From Actinospineispora eucalypti (GTDB lineage: Bacteria; Actinomycetota; Actinomycetes; Mycobacteriales; Pseudonocardiaceae): DNA of 64,000 bases. Every line of letters starts with the position of its first letter. Within the stretch, counting starts at the first letter, position 1. The notes below the pieces were generated by a model. The model was not told the DNA's origin, searched no databases, and saw only the letters and a list, made by a program, of their open reading frames with translations. Where the stretch lies: positions 682,001 through 746,000 of the forward strand of contig JACHMT010000004.1 of assembly GCA_014208095.1 (NCBI GenBank). The letters are read 5' to 3'. Below, piece after piece: positions 16,216-27,109 of this stretch. Both the position numbers and the translations under genes were made by a program.

Positions 16216-17526
16216 ATGGCGCAGTCGCCCGCATCCCGAGCCACGTCGAGCGACCACTCAGCGGATGTGATCGTCGTCGGCGCAGGCCCGGCCGGTTCCA
16301 CCGCGGCGACCTATCTGGCCCGGGCCGGACTGGACGTGCTGCTGCTGGAGAAGTCCAGTTTCCCCCGGCCCAAGGTGTGCGGCGACGGGTTCACCCCGCG
16401 CGGCATGAAGCAGATCATCGACCTGGGCATCGACTGCTCGGAGCAGAACGGCTGGCTGCACAACAGGGGCCTGCGGGTGCTCGGCGGCGGGGTCAGCCTG
16501 GAGCTGGACTGGCCGGACCTGGCCACCTTCCCCAACTACGGGGCGGTCCGCCCCCGGCAGGACTTCGACGAGCTGCTGGTGCGCAACGCCGAGAAGGCCG
16601 GCGCCCGGCTCTACGAGGAACACAGCGTCACCGGGGCGATCACCGACGCGAGGACCGGAAGGGTCACCGGCGTCACCGCCACCGTGGGGAAGGGCAAGGA
16701 CAAGCAGGAGCGCACCTTCACCGCGCCGCTCACGCTGGCCTGCGATGGCGTCACCGCCAAGGTCGCGCGCAGCCTGGGCCTGGACAGCCGGGACGACCGG
16801 CCGATGGGCGTCGCGGTGCGCCGCTACTACACCAGCCCGCGCACCCACGACGACTACCTCGAGTCGCACCTGGAGCTGTGGGACCGGTCCGACCCGCGCG
16901 ACCCGAAGCTGCTGCCCGGCTACGGCTGGATCTTCGGCATGGGCGACGGCACCAGCAACGTGGGCCTGGGCATCCTGTCCACCAGCCGCGCGTTCGGCTC
17001 CACCGACTACCGCGCGCTGCTGAAGTCCTGGCTGGACGGCACCCCGGAGGAATGGGGCTACCGGGACGAGAACGCCGTCGGCACGGTGGGCGGCGCGGCG
17101 CTGCCCATGGGCTTCAACCGCACCCCGCACTACCGGCCGGGCCTGCTGCTGGTGGGTGACTCCGGCGGCATGGTGAACCCGTTCAACGGGGAGGGCATCG
17201 CGTACGCCATGCAGTCCGCGTCCATCGCCTCGGCCTCCGCGATCCAGGCGCTGGCCCGCTCGGGCAGCTCGGCCGAGGCCGCGCTGCGCGGCTACCCGCT
17301 GGCCATGCGCCAGGCGCTGGGCAGCTACTACCGGATGGGCAACCTGTTCTCCAAGGCCATCGGGAACCCGACCGTCATGCGCCTGGCCACCAGGCACGGG
17401 CTGCCCCGCCGCACGCTGATGGCGTTCCTACTCAAGCTGCTGGCCAACCTGTACGACCCCAAGGGCGGCGACGCCACGGATCGACTGATCAATGCAATGA
17501 CGAAAATCACCCCGGGACTCAGGTAA
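16216..17526 (+). CDS. menJ: Geranylgeranyl reductase family flavoprotein, probable MenJ
   Basis: The 436-residue FAD enzyme has the nucleotide-binding GAGPAG at 22-27, the KVCGDGFTPRG segment, the family's LPGYGWIFGMGDG motif, and the FAD-binding GDSGGMVNPFNGEGIAYAM near 314-332. The family reduces isoprenoid double bonds. Given menD/menG upstream and the prenyl synthase beyond nuo, and by analogy to mycobacterial MenJ (Rv0561c), it probably saturates one or more units of the menaquinone side chain at the membrane. ATG at 16216 has a GGAGAG ribosome site 9 bases before it. The nuo operon starts 100 bases after its stop. Confidence 0.82.
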   Translation: MAQSPASRATSSDHSADVIVVGAGPAGSTAATYLARAGLDVLLLEKSSFPRPKVCGDGFTPRGMKQIIDLGIDCSEQNGWLHNRGLRVLGGGVSLELDWPDLATFPNYGAVRPRQDFDELLVRNAEKAGARLYEEHSVTGAITDARTGRVTGVTATVGKGKDKQERTFTAPLTLACDGVTAKVARSLGLDSRDDRPMGVAVRRYYTSPRTHDDYLESHLELWDRSDPRDPKLLPGYGWIFGMGDGTSNVGLGILSTSRAFGSTDYRALLKSWLDGTPEEWGYRDENAVGTVGGAALPMGFNRTPHYRPGLLLVGDSGGMVNPFNGEGIAYAMQSASIASASAIQALARSGSSAEAALRGYPLAMRQALGSYYRMGNLFSKAIGNPTVMRLATRHGLPRRTLMAFLLKLLANLYDPKGGDATDRLINAMTKITPGLR

Positions 17527-17626
17527 GCGAGTAAGGGTCGCCTCACCTGGGGACTGGGCCGAACGGCTGATTAGGGTCAGCAACGAGTGCTGACCCTGGA
17601 TAACAGACCGCCTACCGGAGGAGAAA
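17527..17626 (+). other. nuo operon leader region
   Basis: The 100-bp gap between menJ and nuoA holds the palindrome at 17573-17597, a -10-like TAGGGT and the nuoA ribosome site. No terminator is visible after menJ, so readthrough from menJ into nuo is possible. Confidence 0.5.
17573..17597. promoter_or_regulatory. Perfect palindrome upstream of nuoA, candidate operator
   Basis: AGGGTCAGCA at 17573-17582 and TGCTGACCCT at 17588-17597 are perfect inverted copies around a 5-base centre. The left arm overlaps a -10-like TAGGGT (17572-17577) that would place the nuo transcription start near 17585. It may be an operator or a leader hairpin. It does not resemble the Rex consensus. Confidence 0.65.
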
Positions 17627-17992
17627 ATGCTCCAGCCCTACCTCCCGCTGGTGTTGTTGTTCGCGCTGGCCGGAGCGTTCGCGCTGTTCTCCGTGACGAT
17701 GGCGCCGATGGTCGGCCCGCGCCGGTACAACAAGGCCAAGCTGGACGCCTACGAGTGCGGCATCGAGCCTTCCCCGCAGCCGGTCGTCGGCGGCGGCCGG
17801 ATGCCGGTGGCCTATTACCTCACCGCGATGCTGTTCATCCTGTTCGACATCGAAATGGTGTTCCTCTACCCGTTCGCGGTCACCGCCGACTCGCTCGGCC
17901 TTTTCGGGCTGGTCGAGATCGTGCTGTTCATCGCCACCGTCGGTTTCGCCTACATCTACGTGTGGCGGCGCGGCGGCCTGGACTGGAACTGA
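17627..17992 (+). CDS. nuoA: NuoA, complex I subunit
   Basis: The 121-residue membrane subunit has three helices (about 4-28, 62-83, 92-112) and the conserved loop KLDAYECGIEP (35-45). It opens the nuo operon. NADH:quinone oxidoreductase moves electrons from NADH to menaquinone and pumps protons. A strong ribosome site GGAGGAG ends 4 bases before the ATG. Confidence 0.95.
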   Translation: MLQPYLPLVLLFALAGAFALFSVTMAPMVGPRRYNKAKLDAYECGIEPSPQPVVGGGRMPVAYYLTAMLFILFDIEMVFLYPFAVTADSLGLFGLVEIVLFIATVGFAYIYVWRRGGLDWN

Positions 17993-18010
17993 AGGGGGCT
18001 CACGCTCGAC

Positions 18011-18559
18011 ATGGGACTCGAAGAGAAACTGCCCAACGGCGTCCTGTTGGCCAACGTTGAGAAGCTGGTCAACTGGACCCGCCGGTCATCGCTGTGGCCG
18101 GCCACCTTCGGGCTGGCCTGCTGCGCGATCGAGATGATGACCACCGGCGCGCCGCGCTACGACCTGGCCCGGTTCGGCATGGAGGTGTTCCGCGCCTCCC
18201 CCCGCCAGGCCGACCTGATGATCGTGGCCGGCCGGGTCAGCCAGAAGATGGCCCCGGTGCTCCGGCAGATCTACGACCAGATGCCCGAACCGCGCTGGGT
18301 GCTGGCGATGGGCGTGTGCGCCTCCTCCGGCGGCATGTTCAACAACTACGCGATCGTGCAGGGCGTGGACCACATCGTGCCGGTCGACATGTACCTGCCC
18401 GGCTGCCCGCCCCGGCCGGAGATGCTCATCGACGCGATCCTGAAGATCCACGCCAAGATCGCCGACGAGCCGCTCGGCCCGAAGCGCGCCGCCGAGCTGG
18501 CGGCCAGCGGCCACCGCACCGAACTGATCCCGTCCTCCATCAAGTACGCGAAGAAGTGA
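18011..18559 (+). CDS. nuoB: NuoB, complex I subunit carrying cluster N2
   Basis: The 182-residue peripheral subunit holds the terminal 4Fe-4S cluster N2 that hands electrons to menaquinone. Ligand cysteines C37 and C38 are in GLACCAIEMM, a third in MGVCASSGG near 104, and the fourth in LPGCPPRPE near 134. ATG at 18011 follows the nuoA stop by 18 bases. Confidence 0.95.
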   Translation: MGLEEKLPNGVLLANVEKLVNWTRRSSLWPATFGLACCAIEMMTTGAPRYDLARFGMEVFRASPRQADLMIVAGRVSQKMAPVLRQIYDQMPEPRWVLAMGVCASSGGMFNNYAIVQGVDHIVPVDMYLPGCPPRPEMLIDAILKIHAKIADEPLGPKRAAELAASGHRTELIPSSIKYAKK

Positions 18560-18561
18560 AC

Positions 18562-19323
18562 ATGAGCGACGAGACCACCCCCGGCCCGGGCGAGGAGCAG
18601 TCCTCGGCCGAGCGCCCCACCGAGAACGGCCTCACCGCGCACGAGCCGAGCGGCGAGCCCCCGGTGGTCGCCGGGCACGAGCGCCTCGGCATGTTCGGCG
18701 TGAACGACAGTGGCGACACCTCCGGTTTCGGCGGGCTGCGGCTGCCGGCGTACGCGCCGGCCCCGGCGGAGCGGCCGTACGGCGGCTGGTTCGACGAGTT
18801 CGCCGACGAGCTGGGCGCCACCCTGGCCGAGCGGGACATCCCGTCCAACGCCGTCCGCCAGGTCACCGTGGACCGGGGCGAGATCACCATTTACGTGCAC
18901 CGGGACCGGATCCTGGAGCTGTGCCGGACGCTGCGCGACGGCGAGGGGCTGCGGTTCGAGCTGCTGTCCAGCCTGTCCGGGGTGGACTACGGCGAGAACG
19001 TGGAAGAGCGCCTGCACGTGGTCTACCACCTGACCTCCATGACCTTCCGCCGGCGCATCCGGCTGGAGGTCGCGGTGAGCGTGGCGGACCCGCACGTGCC
19101 CAGCGTGGTGGAGGTCTACCCGACCGCCGACTGGCAGGAGCGGGAGACCTGGGACATGTTCGGGGTGATCTTCGACGGGCACCCCGCGCTGACCCGGATC
19201 CTCATGCCGGACGACTGGGACGGCCACCCGCAGCGCAAGGACTACCCGCTCGGCGGGATCGCGGTGGAGTACAAGGGCGGCGCCGAGATTCCCCCGCCCG
19301 ACCAGCGGAGGAGTTACTCATGA
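18562..19323 (+). CDS. nuoC: NuoC, complex I subunit
   Basis: The 253-residue connecting subunit ends with the conserved EVYPTADWQERETWDMFGV and KDYPLGG segments. An acidic, disordered extension of about 75 residues precedes the domain, as in other actinobacteria. The ATG is 2 bases after the nuoB stop. Its own stop overlaps the nuoD start (ATGA). Confidence 0.93.
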   Translation: MSDETTPGPGEEQSSAERPTENGLTAHEPSGEPPVVAGHERLGMFGVNDSGDTSGFGGLRLPAYAPAPAERPYGGWFDEFADELGATLAERDIPSNAVRQVTVDRGEITIYVHRDRILELCRTLRDGEGLRFELLSSLSGVDYGENVEERLHVVYHLTSMTFRRRIRLEVAVSVADPHVPSVVEVYPTADWQERETWDMFGVIFDGHPALTRILMPDDWDGHPQRKDYPLGGIAVEYKGGAEIPPPDQRRSYS

Positions 19324-20642
19324 GCGCCGACCCCTACGCCGCCGAAGCCCGGCAGACCACCGAGGGCCCGGTCTACACGGTCACCGGTGGCGACTGGGAC
19401 CAGATCGTGGACGCCGTGCAGAGCGACCACGACGAGCGGATCGTGATCAACCTCGGCCCGCAGCACCCCTCCACCCACGGCGTGCTCCGCCTGGTGCTGG
19501 AGCTGGAGGGCGAGACGGTCACCCAGGCCCGCTCGGTGATCGGCTACCTCCACACCGGCATCGAGAAGAACTGCGAGTACCGCACCTGGACCCAGGGCGT
19601 CACCTTCGTCACCCGGTGTGACTACCTGTCCCCGCTGTTCACCGAGACCGCCTACTGCCTGGGCGTGGAGAAGCTGCTCGGCATCGAGGCGCCCCGCCGC
19701 GCCCAGCTGGGCCGGGTGCTGCTGATGGAGATCAACCGGATCTCCTCGCACCTGGTCGCGCTGGCCACCGGCGGCATGGAGCTGGGCGCGCTGACCGGCA
19801 TGACCTCCGGCTTCCGCGAGCGGGAGGTGGCGCTGCACCTGCTGGAGCACCTCACCGGCCTGCGGATGAACCACGCCTACATCCGCCCCGGCGGCATGGC
19901 CCAGGACTTCCCGGAGGACTACCGGGAAAAGGTCATGGAGTTCGTCGACTGGATGGACGAGTACCTGCCGTCCTACGACAAACTGCTCACCGGCCAGCCC
20001 ATCTGGCGCAACCGGCTGGCCGGCGTCGGCTACCTGCCGGTCGATGGGTGTCTGGCGCTGGGCGCGACCGGGATCATCCTGCGCGCCGCCGGGCTGCCCT
20101 GGGACATGCGCAAGACCGAGCCGTACAGCTGCTACGACGAGTTCGACTTCGAGGTGCCGGTCGAGACCGACGCGGACTGCTTCGCCCGCTACAAGCTGCG
20201 GGTGGCCGAGATGCACGAGTCCCTCAAGATCATCCGGCAGTGCCTGGACAAGCTGGAGCCCGGCCCGGTGATGGTGGAGGACAAGAAGGTCGCCTGGCCG
20301 GCGCAGCTGTCCCTGGGCGCGGACGGCCTGGGCAACTCGCTGGAGCACGTGCGCAAGATCATGGGTCAGTCGATGGAGTCGCTGATCCACCACTTCAAGC
20401 TGGTCACCGAGGGCTTCAAGGTGCCGGCGGGGCAGAGCTACACGGCGGTCGAGTCGCCGCGCGGCGAGCTCGGCGCGCACCTGGTCTCCGACGGCGGCAC
20501 CCGGCCGATGCGGGTGCACCTGCGCGAGCCCAGCTTCATCAACCTGCAGACCATGCCCGCGATGTCCGAGGGCGGCATGATCGCCGACGTCATCGCGGCC
20601 GTGGCGAGCATCGATCCGGTGATGGGGGGATGTGACCGGTGA
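19320..20642 (+). CDS. nuoD: NuoD, complex I subunit of the quinone site
   Basis: This 440-residue 49-kDa-type subunit forms the menaquinone pocket with NuoB. Motifs include NLGPQHPSTHGVLRL near 44, IGYLHTGIEKNCEYRT near 72, and the C-terminal RPMRVHLREPSFINLQ. The ATG overlaps the nuoC stop by 4 bases and the TGA overlaps the nuoE GTG. Confidence 0.95.
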   Translation: MSADPYAAEARQTTEGPVYTVTGGDWDQIVDAVQSDHDERIVINLGPQHPSTHGVLRLVLELEGETVTQARSVIGYLHTGIEKNCEYRTWTQGVTFVTRCDYLSPLFTETAYCLGVEKLLGIEAPRRAQLGRVLLMEINRISSHLVALATGGMELGALTGMTSGFREREVALHLLEHLTGLRMNHAYIRPGGMAQDFPEDYREKVMEFVDWMDEYLPSYDKLLTGQPIWRNRLAGVGYLPVDGCLALGATGIILRAAGLPWDMRKTEPYSCYDEFDFEVPVETDADCFARYKLRVAEMHESLKIIRQCLDKLEPGPVMVEDKKVAWPAQLSLGADGLGNSLEHVRKIMGQSMESLIHHFKLVTEGFKVPAGQSYTAVESPRGELGAHLVSDGGTRPMRVHLREPSFINLQTMPAMSEGGMIADVIAAVASIDPVMGGCDR

Positions 20643-21417
20643 GTGCCGAAGTACCGCGCGCGGTTCCGGAGAGCGCGCAACCACAGGCCGAGCAGGAGCT
20701 CGCCGACCCGTTCGACGAGGTCACCCGCCAGCGGGCGAAGCTGATCGTCGCCCGCTACCCGGAGTCGCGCTCGGCGCTGCTGCCGATGCTGCACCTGGTG
20801 CAGTCGGTGCAGGGCTACGTGAGCCAGGCCGGCATCCAGTTCTGCGCCGAGCAGCTGGAGCTGGCCACCGCCGAGGTCAGCGCGGTGGCCACGTTCTACA
20901 CCATGTACAAGCGCCGGCCCGGGGGTGAGCACCTGGTCAGCGTGTGCACCAACACGCTGTGCGCGGCGCTGGGCGGGGACGCCATCTACAAGCGGCTGGG
21001 CCAGAAGCTGGGCTCCGACGGCAAGGCCCTGGGCCACGAGCAGACTTGCGGCGAGCCGGGCAGCACCGGCTCGATCACCCTGGAGCACGCCGAGTGCCTG
21101 GCCGCCTGCGACCTGGCCCCGGTCATCCAGGTGAACTACGAGTACTTCGACAAGCAGACTCCCGAGTCGGCGACCGAGCTGGTGGAGTCGCTGCGCCGGG
21201 GCGAGAAGCCGCACCCCACGCGGGGCGCCCCGCTCACCGACTGGCGCACCGTGGAGCGCGAGCTGGCCGGGTTCTTCGACGACCTGCCCACCTCGGCGGA
21301 GGGCGCATCGGCCTGCGCGGAGACGCTGATGGGCGCGCACCTGGCCGAGCGGAACGGCTGGACCCAGCCGACCAGGCCGGACAACCCCGAGTTCCCCCCG
21401 GTTCCGGAGAAGAAGTG

Positions 21418-21418
<1 letters not shown>
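20639..21418 (+). CDS. nuoE: NuoE, complex I [2Fe-2S] subunit
   Basis: The 259-residue thioredoxin-like subunit binds cluster N1a through C103 and C108 (CTNTLC) and C153 and C157 (CLAAC). It has a C-terminal tail of about 80 residues beyond the usual fold, as in many actinobacteria. GTG at 20639 overlaps the nuoD stop. Its stop overlaps the nuoF ATG by one base. Confidence 0.93.
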
Positions 21419-22718
<1,300 letters not shown>

Positions 22719-22722
<4 letters not shown>

Positions 22723-25235
22723 CGCTCACCGAGAACGTCACCGGCACCGGCTCCCGGCCGGTACCCGAGGGTCACGTCCGGCTGACCATCGACGACATCG
22801 AGGTGGACGCCCCCAAGGGCGAGATCCTCATACGCACCTGCGAGCGCCTCGGCATCATCGTGCCCAGGTTCTGCGACCACCCGCTGCTGGACCCGGCCGG
22901 CGCCTGCCGCCAGTGCCTGGTCGAGGTGGAGCTGGGCGGCCGCCCGATGCCCAAGCCGCAGGCCTCCTGCACGATGACCGTGGCCGACGGCATGGTGGTG
23001 CGCACCCAGCACACCTCCAAGGTGGCGGACAAGGCGCAGCAGGGCGTGATGGAGCTGCTGCTGATCAACCACCCGCTGGACTGCCCGATCTGCGACAAGG
23101 GCGGCGAATGCCCGCTGCAGAACCAGGCGATCTCCAACGGCCGGGAGGACTCGCGGTTCATCGACCGCAAGCGCACCTTCCCCAAGCCGCTGCCGATCTC
23201 CACCCAGGTGCTGCTGGACCGCGAGCGGTGTGTGCTGTGCCAGCGGTGTACCCGGTTCTCCGAGCAGATCGCCGGCGACCCGTTCATCGAGCTGCTGGAG
23301 CGTGGCGCGCAGCAGCAGATCGGGGTGGCGGAGGACAAGCCGTTCCAGTCCTACTTCTCCGGCAACACGATCCAGATCTGCCCGGTCGGTGCGCTGACCA
23401 GCGCCGCCTACCGGTTCCGCTCCCGCCCGTTCGACCTGGTGTCCACCCCGTCGGTGTGTGAGCACTGCTCGTCCGGTTGCGCGCAGCGCAACGACACCCG
23501 CCGCGGCCAGGTCATGCGCCGCCTGGCCGGCAACGACCCGGACGTCAACGAGGAGTGGAACTGCGACAAGGGCCGTTTCGCCTTCCGCTACCTGACCAGC
23601 AAGAACCGCATCACCCGCCCCCTGGTCCGCAACGCCCAGGGCGCCCTCGAGGAAGCCTCCTGGACCGACGCCCTCCGCGCCGCCGCCGAAGGCCTCCTGG
23701 CCGCCCGTGAAGGCACCCTGCCGAAGCCCGAGACGGCCGCCGAGGACGAGGCGGACGCTCCGGCGGCGAAGGGCGTGGGGGTGTTGGCCGGCGGCCGGCT
23801 GACCTATGAGGACGCCTACGCGTACGGGAAGTTTGCCCGGGTGGCGGCGCGCACCAATGACGTGGACTTCCGGGCGCGGGCGCACTCCGAGGAGGAGCTG
23901 GAGTTCCTGGCCGCGCACGTGGTGGGTACCAGCCCGGAGCGCGGCGGGGTGACCTTCGGCGCACTGGAGACCGCGCCGGCCGTGCTCTGTGTGGCGCTGG
24001 ACCCGGAGGAGGAAGCCGGGATCGTGTTCCTGCGGCTGCGCAAGGGCGCCCGCAAGCACGGCCTGCGGGTCTTCCACCTCGGCCAGTGGACCACCCCCAG
24101 CGTCAGCAAGACCAACGCGACCCTCATCCCGGCGGTGCCGGGCGAGGAGGCGTCGGTGCTTGAGCGACTGGGCGAGAACAATTCAGCCGTGCTGGACCTG
24201 CTCGGCCAGGACGGCGGGGTGATCCTGGTCGGCCAGCGGGCCGCCGAGGTGCCCGGCCTGTTCGGTGCGGTCTCCGCGCTGGCCGGGCGGACCGGCGCCA
24301 AGATCGCCTGGGTCCCCGGGCGGGCCGGTGAGCGCGGTGCCCTGGACGCGGGCGCGGTGCCCAACCTGCTGCCCGGCGGCCGCCCGGTCGCCGACGCCTC
24401 CGCCCGTGCGGCGGTGGCCGAGGCCTGGGGCTTGGCCGGCGCGGACGAGTTGCCCGCCGAGCCGGGCCGGAGCACCTCGGAGATCCTGGCCGCCGCCGCG
24501 AGCGGTCAGCTGGCCGGCCTGGTGGTCGGCGGGCTGGACCCCTACGACCTGCCCGACCCGGAGGCCGCGCTCGAGGGACTGCGCGGCGCGGGCTTCGTGG
24601 TCAGCCTGGAACTGCACGAGTCGGCGGTGACCGAGCTGGCCGACGTGGTGCTGCCGGTCGCGCCGGACGCGAACCGGGACGGCGCCTACCTGAACTGGGA
24701 GGGCCGCATCCGCGAGTTCGGGGTGAGCCTGGCCGAGCCGGGCATGCTGCCGGACTGCCGGGTGCTGGACACCCTGGCCGTGGAGATGGACGTCGACCTG
24801 TTCACCCAGACACCAGCAGCGTCTCGAGCCGAGCTGCTGCGCCTGGAGGCGCAGCCCGTGAGTGGCGAGTACCGCTATAGCGTCACTCCGCACTCACGAG
24901 GCCAGGCCGAGCCGCCTGCGGGGCAGGCCGTGCTGGCCACCTGGCGCCAGGCGCTGGACGTGTTCAGTCTGGGGGTCGACGAGCCGCACCTGGCCGGCAC
25001 CGCGCGGGCCCCGGAGGCCAGGGTGAACGCGGCCACCGCCGAGGCGCTGGGCCTGACCGAGGGCGCGCCGGCCGTGGTGGGCACCGAACGAGGCGCGATC
25101 ACCGTGCCGGTCCGGCTGGCCGACCTGCCGGACGGCGTGGTCTGGCTGCCGGCCAACTCACCGGACTGCCGGGTGGGCGTCACGCTGGGCGCCGCGCACG
25201 GCGACCTGGTCACCGTCACCGGGGGAGCTAACTGA
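22719..25235 (+). CDS. nuoG: NuoG, complex I Fe-S subunit
   Basis: The 838-residue subunit carries several Fe-S clusters followed by a molybdopterin-oxidoreductase-like domain. The [2Fe-2S] ligands are C52, C63, C66 and C83. HPLDCPICDKGGECP belongs to the next clusters, followed by CVLCQRCTRF. A C-x2-C-x3-C-x27-C set near residues 247-282 is the ligand pattern of the extra cluster N7, known in Escherichia coli and some other bacteria but absent from mitochondria. A low-complexity insertion near residues 330-350 is typical of GC-rich genomes. The ATG overlaps the nuoF stop. Confidence 0.94.
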
Positions 25236-25236
25236 A

Positions 25237-26574
25237 ATGATCACGACCCCGCTGCTCGCCGTCACCCAGCAGCGCGCCGAAGAGCTGCTCGCGGACGACC
25301 CGATCTGGCTCATCCTGATCAAGATCGTGGCGCTGTTCCTGTTCGCGCTGATCATGCCGACGTTCTTGGTCGCCTGGGAGCGCAAGGTGGTCGGCCGGAT
25401 GCAGCACCGGCCCGGCCCCAACCGGGTCGGCCCGAACGGCTGGCTGCAGGCCCTGGCCGACGCGCTGAAGATGGCGTTCAAGGAAGACATCATGCCGGCC
25501 AAGGCCGACAAGGTGGTGTTCTTCCTGGCGCCGGTGATCGCGGCCATCCCGGCCTTCCTGGCGCTGTCCGTGCTGCCGTTCGGCCCCGAGGTGTCCATCT
25601 TCGGCGAGCACACCGTGCTGCAGCTGGTGGACCTGCCGGTGGGCGTGCTGCTGGTGCTGGCCTGCTCCTCCATCGGGGTGTACGGCATCGTGCTGTCCGG
25701 CTGGTCGTCCGGCTCGCCGTACCCGCTGCTCGGCGCGCTGCGCTCGGCGGCGCAGGTGATCTCCTACGAGATCGCCATGGGGCTGTCCATCGTGGCGGTG
25801 ATCCTCTACGCGGGCACGCTGTCCACCGCCGGGATCGTGGACGCCCAGCAGGGCGGCTGGTACTGCTTCCTGCTGATCCCCAGCTTCGCGGTCTTCTGCA
25901 TCTCCATGGTCGGCGAGACCAACCGCGCCCCGTTCGACCTGCCGGAGGCGGAGTCCGAGCTGGTCGGCGGGTTCCACACCGAGTACTCCGCCTCGCTCAA
26001 GTTCGCCATGTTCTACCTGGCCGAGTACGTGAATATGGTGACCGTCTCGGCGATGGCCACCACGCTGTTCCTCGGCGGCTGGCACGCCCCGTGGCCGATC
26101 AGTGCGATCTGGGCCGGGGCGAACACCGGCTGGTGGCCGATCATCTGGTTCATGGGGAAGGTGCTGGCCTTCCTGTTCGTGTTCATCTGGCTGCGCGGCA
26201 CGCTGCCCCGGCTGCGCTACGACCAGTTCATGCGGCTGGGCTGGCGCGGCCTGGTGCCGATGAGCCTGCTGTGGATCCTGATGATCTTCGCGGTGCGGGT
26301 GTGGAACTCGGCCGACCGGCCGTTCAGCGGGCCGATCGCGCTGGTCGCCGCCGGCATCCTGCTGGTCGCGCTGCTGGTCTTCGTGTCGATCATTCCCGAG
26401 CAGCGCAAGGCCGGGTCGCCCGAGGTGGAGCCGGTGTCCGACTACCCGGTGCCGCCGCTGGATCTCAAGGTGCCGACCACCCGGCCCCGGCACCGGCTGC
26501 GCGCCGCCGAGGCCACCGAGGCCGGTACGCCCGAGGCGCTCGCCGCCAGTTCGGGAGGAAAAGACGATGTTTGA
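25237..26574 (+). CDS. nuoH: NuoH, complex I membrane subunit at the quinone channel
   Basis: The 445-residue subunit has eight or more helices and the signature WERKVVGRMQHRPGPNRVGP near 47-66. The acidic loop FDLPEAESELVGG lines the quinone entry. A hydrophilic tail of about 55 residues follows the last helix. The start lies 1 base after the nuoG stop, and the end overlaps nuoI by 8 bases. Confidence 0.95.
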   Translation: MITTPLLAVTQQRAEELLADDPIWLILIKIVALFLFALIMPTFLVAWERKVVGRMQHRPGPNRVGPNGWLQALADALKMAFKEDIMPAKADKVVFFLAPVIAAIPAFLALSVLPFGPEVSIFGEHTVLQLVDLPVGVLLVLACSSIGVYGIVLSGWSSGSPYPLLGALRSAAQVISYEIAMGLSIVAVILYAGTLSTAGIVDAQQGGWYCFLLIPSFAVFCISMVGETNRAPFDLPEAESELVGGFHTEYSASLKFAMFYLAEYVNMVTVSAMATTLFLGGWHAPWPISAIWAGANTGWWPIIWFMGKVLAFLFVFIWLRGTLPRLRYDQFMRLGWRGLVPMSLLWILMIFAVRVWNSADRPFSGPIALVAAGILLVALLVFVSIIPEQRKAGSPEVEPVSDYPVPPLDLKVPTTRPRHRLRAAEATEAGTPEALAASSGGKDDV

Positions 26575-27109
26575 TTCGATCAAGGGCTTCGGCGTCACCT
26601 TCAGCACCATGTTCAAGAAGGTGGTCACCGAGGAATACCCGGAGGAGTTCTACCCCACGGCGCCCCGCTACCACGGCCGTCACCAGCTGAACCGGCATCC
26701 GGACGGGCTGGAGAAATGCGTGGGCTGCGAGCTGTGCGCCTGGGCCTGTCCGGCCGACGCGATCTTCGTGGAGGGCGGGGACAACACCGAGGAGGAGCGC
26801 TTCTCCCCGGGTGAGCGGTACGGCAAGGACTACCAGATCAACTACCTGCGCTGCATCGGCTGCGGGCTGTGCGTGGAGGCCTGCCCGACCCGATCCCTGA
26901 CGATGATCAACTTCTACGAGCTGGCCGACGACGACCGGCAGCGGTTGATCTACACCAAGGAAGACCTGATGGCCCCGCTGTTGCCCGGGATGGAGCAGCC
27001 GCCGCACCCGATGCGCCTGGGTGACGACGAGCAGGCGTACTACGTGCAGGCCCCGGCCCAGGCAGCGGACCCGAACGTCGAAGACCAGGTAGGGGAGCAG
27101 GTCAAGTGA
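26567..27109 (+). CDS. nuoI: NuoI, complex I ferredoxin-like subunit
   Basis: The 180-residue subunit binds two 4Fe-4S clusters (N6a and N6b) through C51/C54/C57 with C106, and C96/C99/C102 with C61. It links the peripheral arm to NuoB. ATG at 26567 has the ribosome site GGAGG and overlaps nuoH by 8 bases. The stop overlaps the nuoJ GTG. Confidence 0.95.
   Translation: MFDSIKGFGVTFSTMFKKVVTEEYPEEFYPTAPRYHGRHQLNRHPDGLEKCVGCELCAWACPADAIFVEGGDNTEEERFSPGERYGKDYQINYLRCIGCGLCVEACPTRSLTMINFYELADDDRQRLIYTKEDLMAPLLPGMEQPPHPMRLGDDEQAYYVQAPAQAADPNVEDQVGEQVK

Noticed and set aside
17573..17597. Rex-binding site upstream of nuoA
   Set aside because: The palindrome lacks the TTGTGAA/TTCACAA half-sites of Rex operators.
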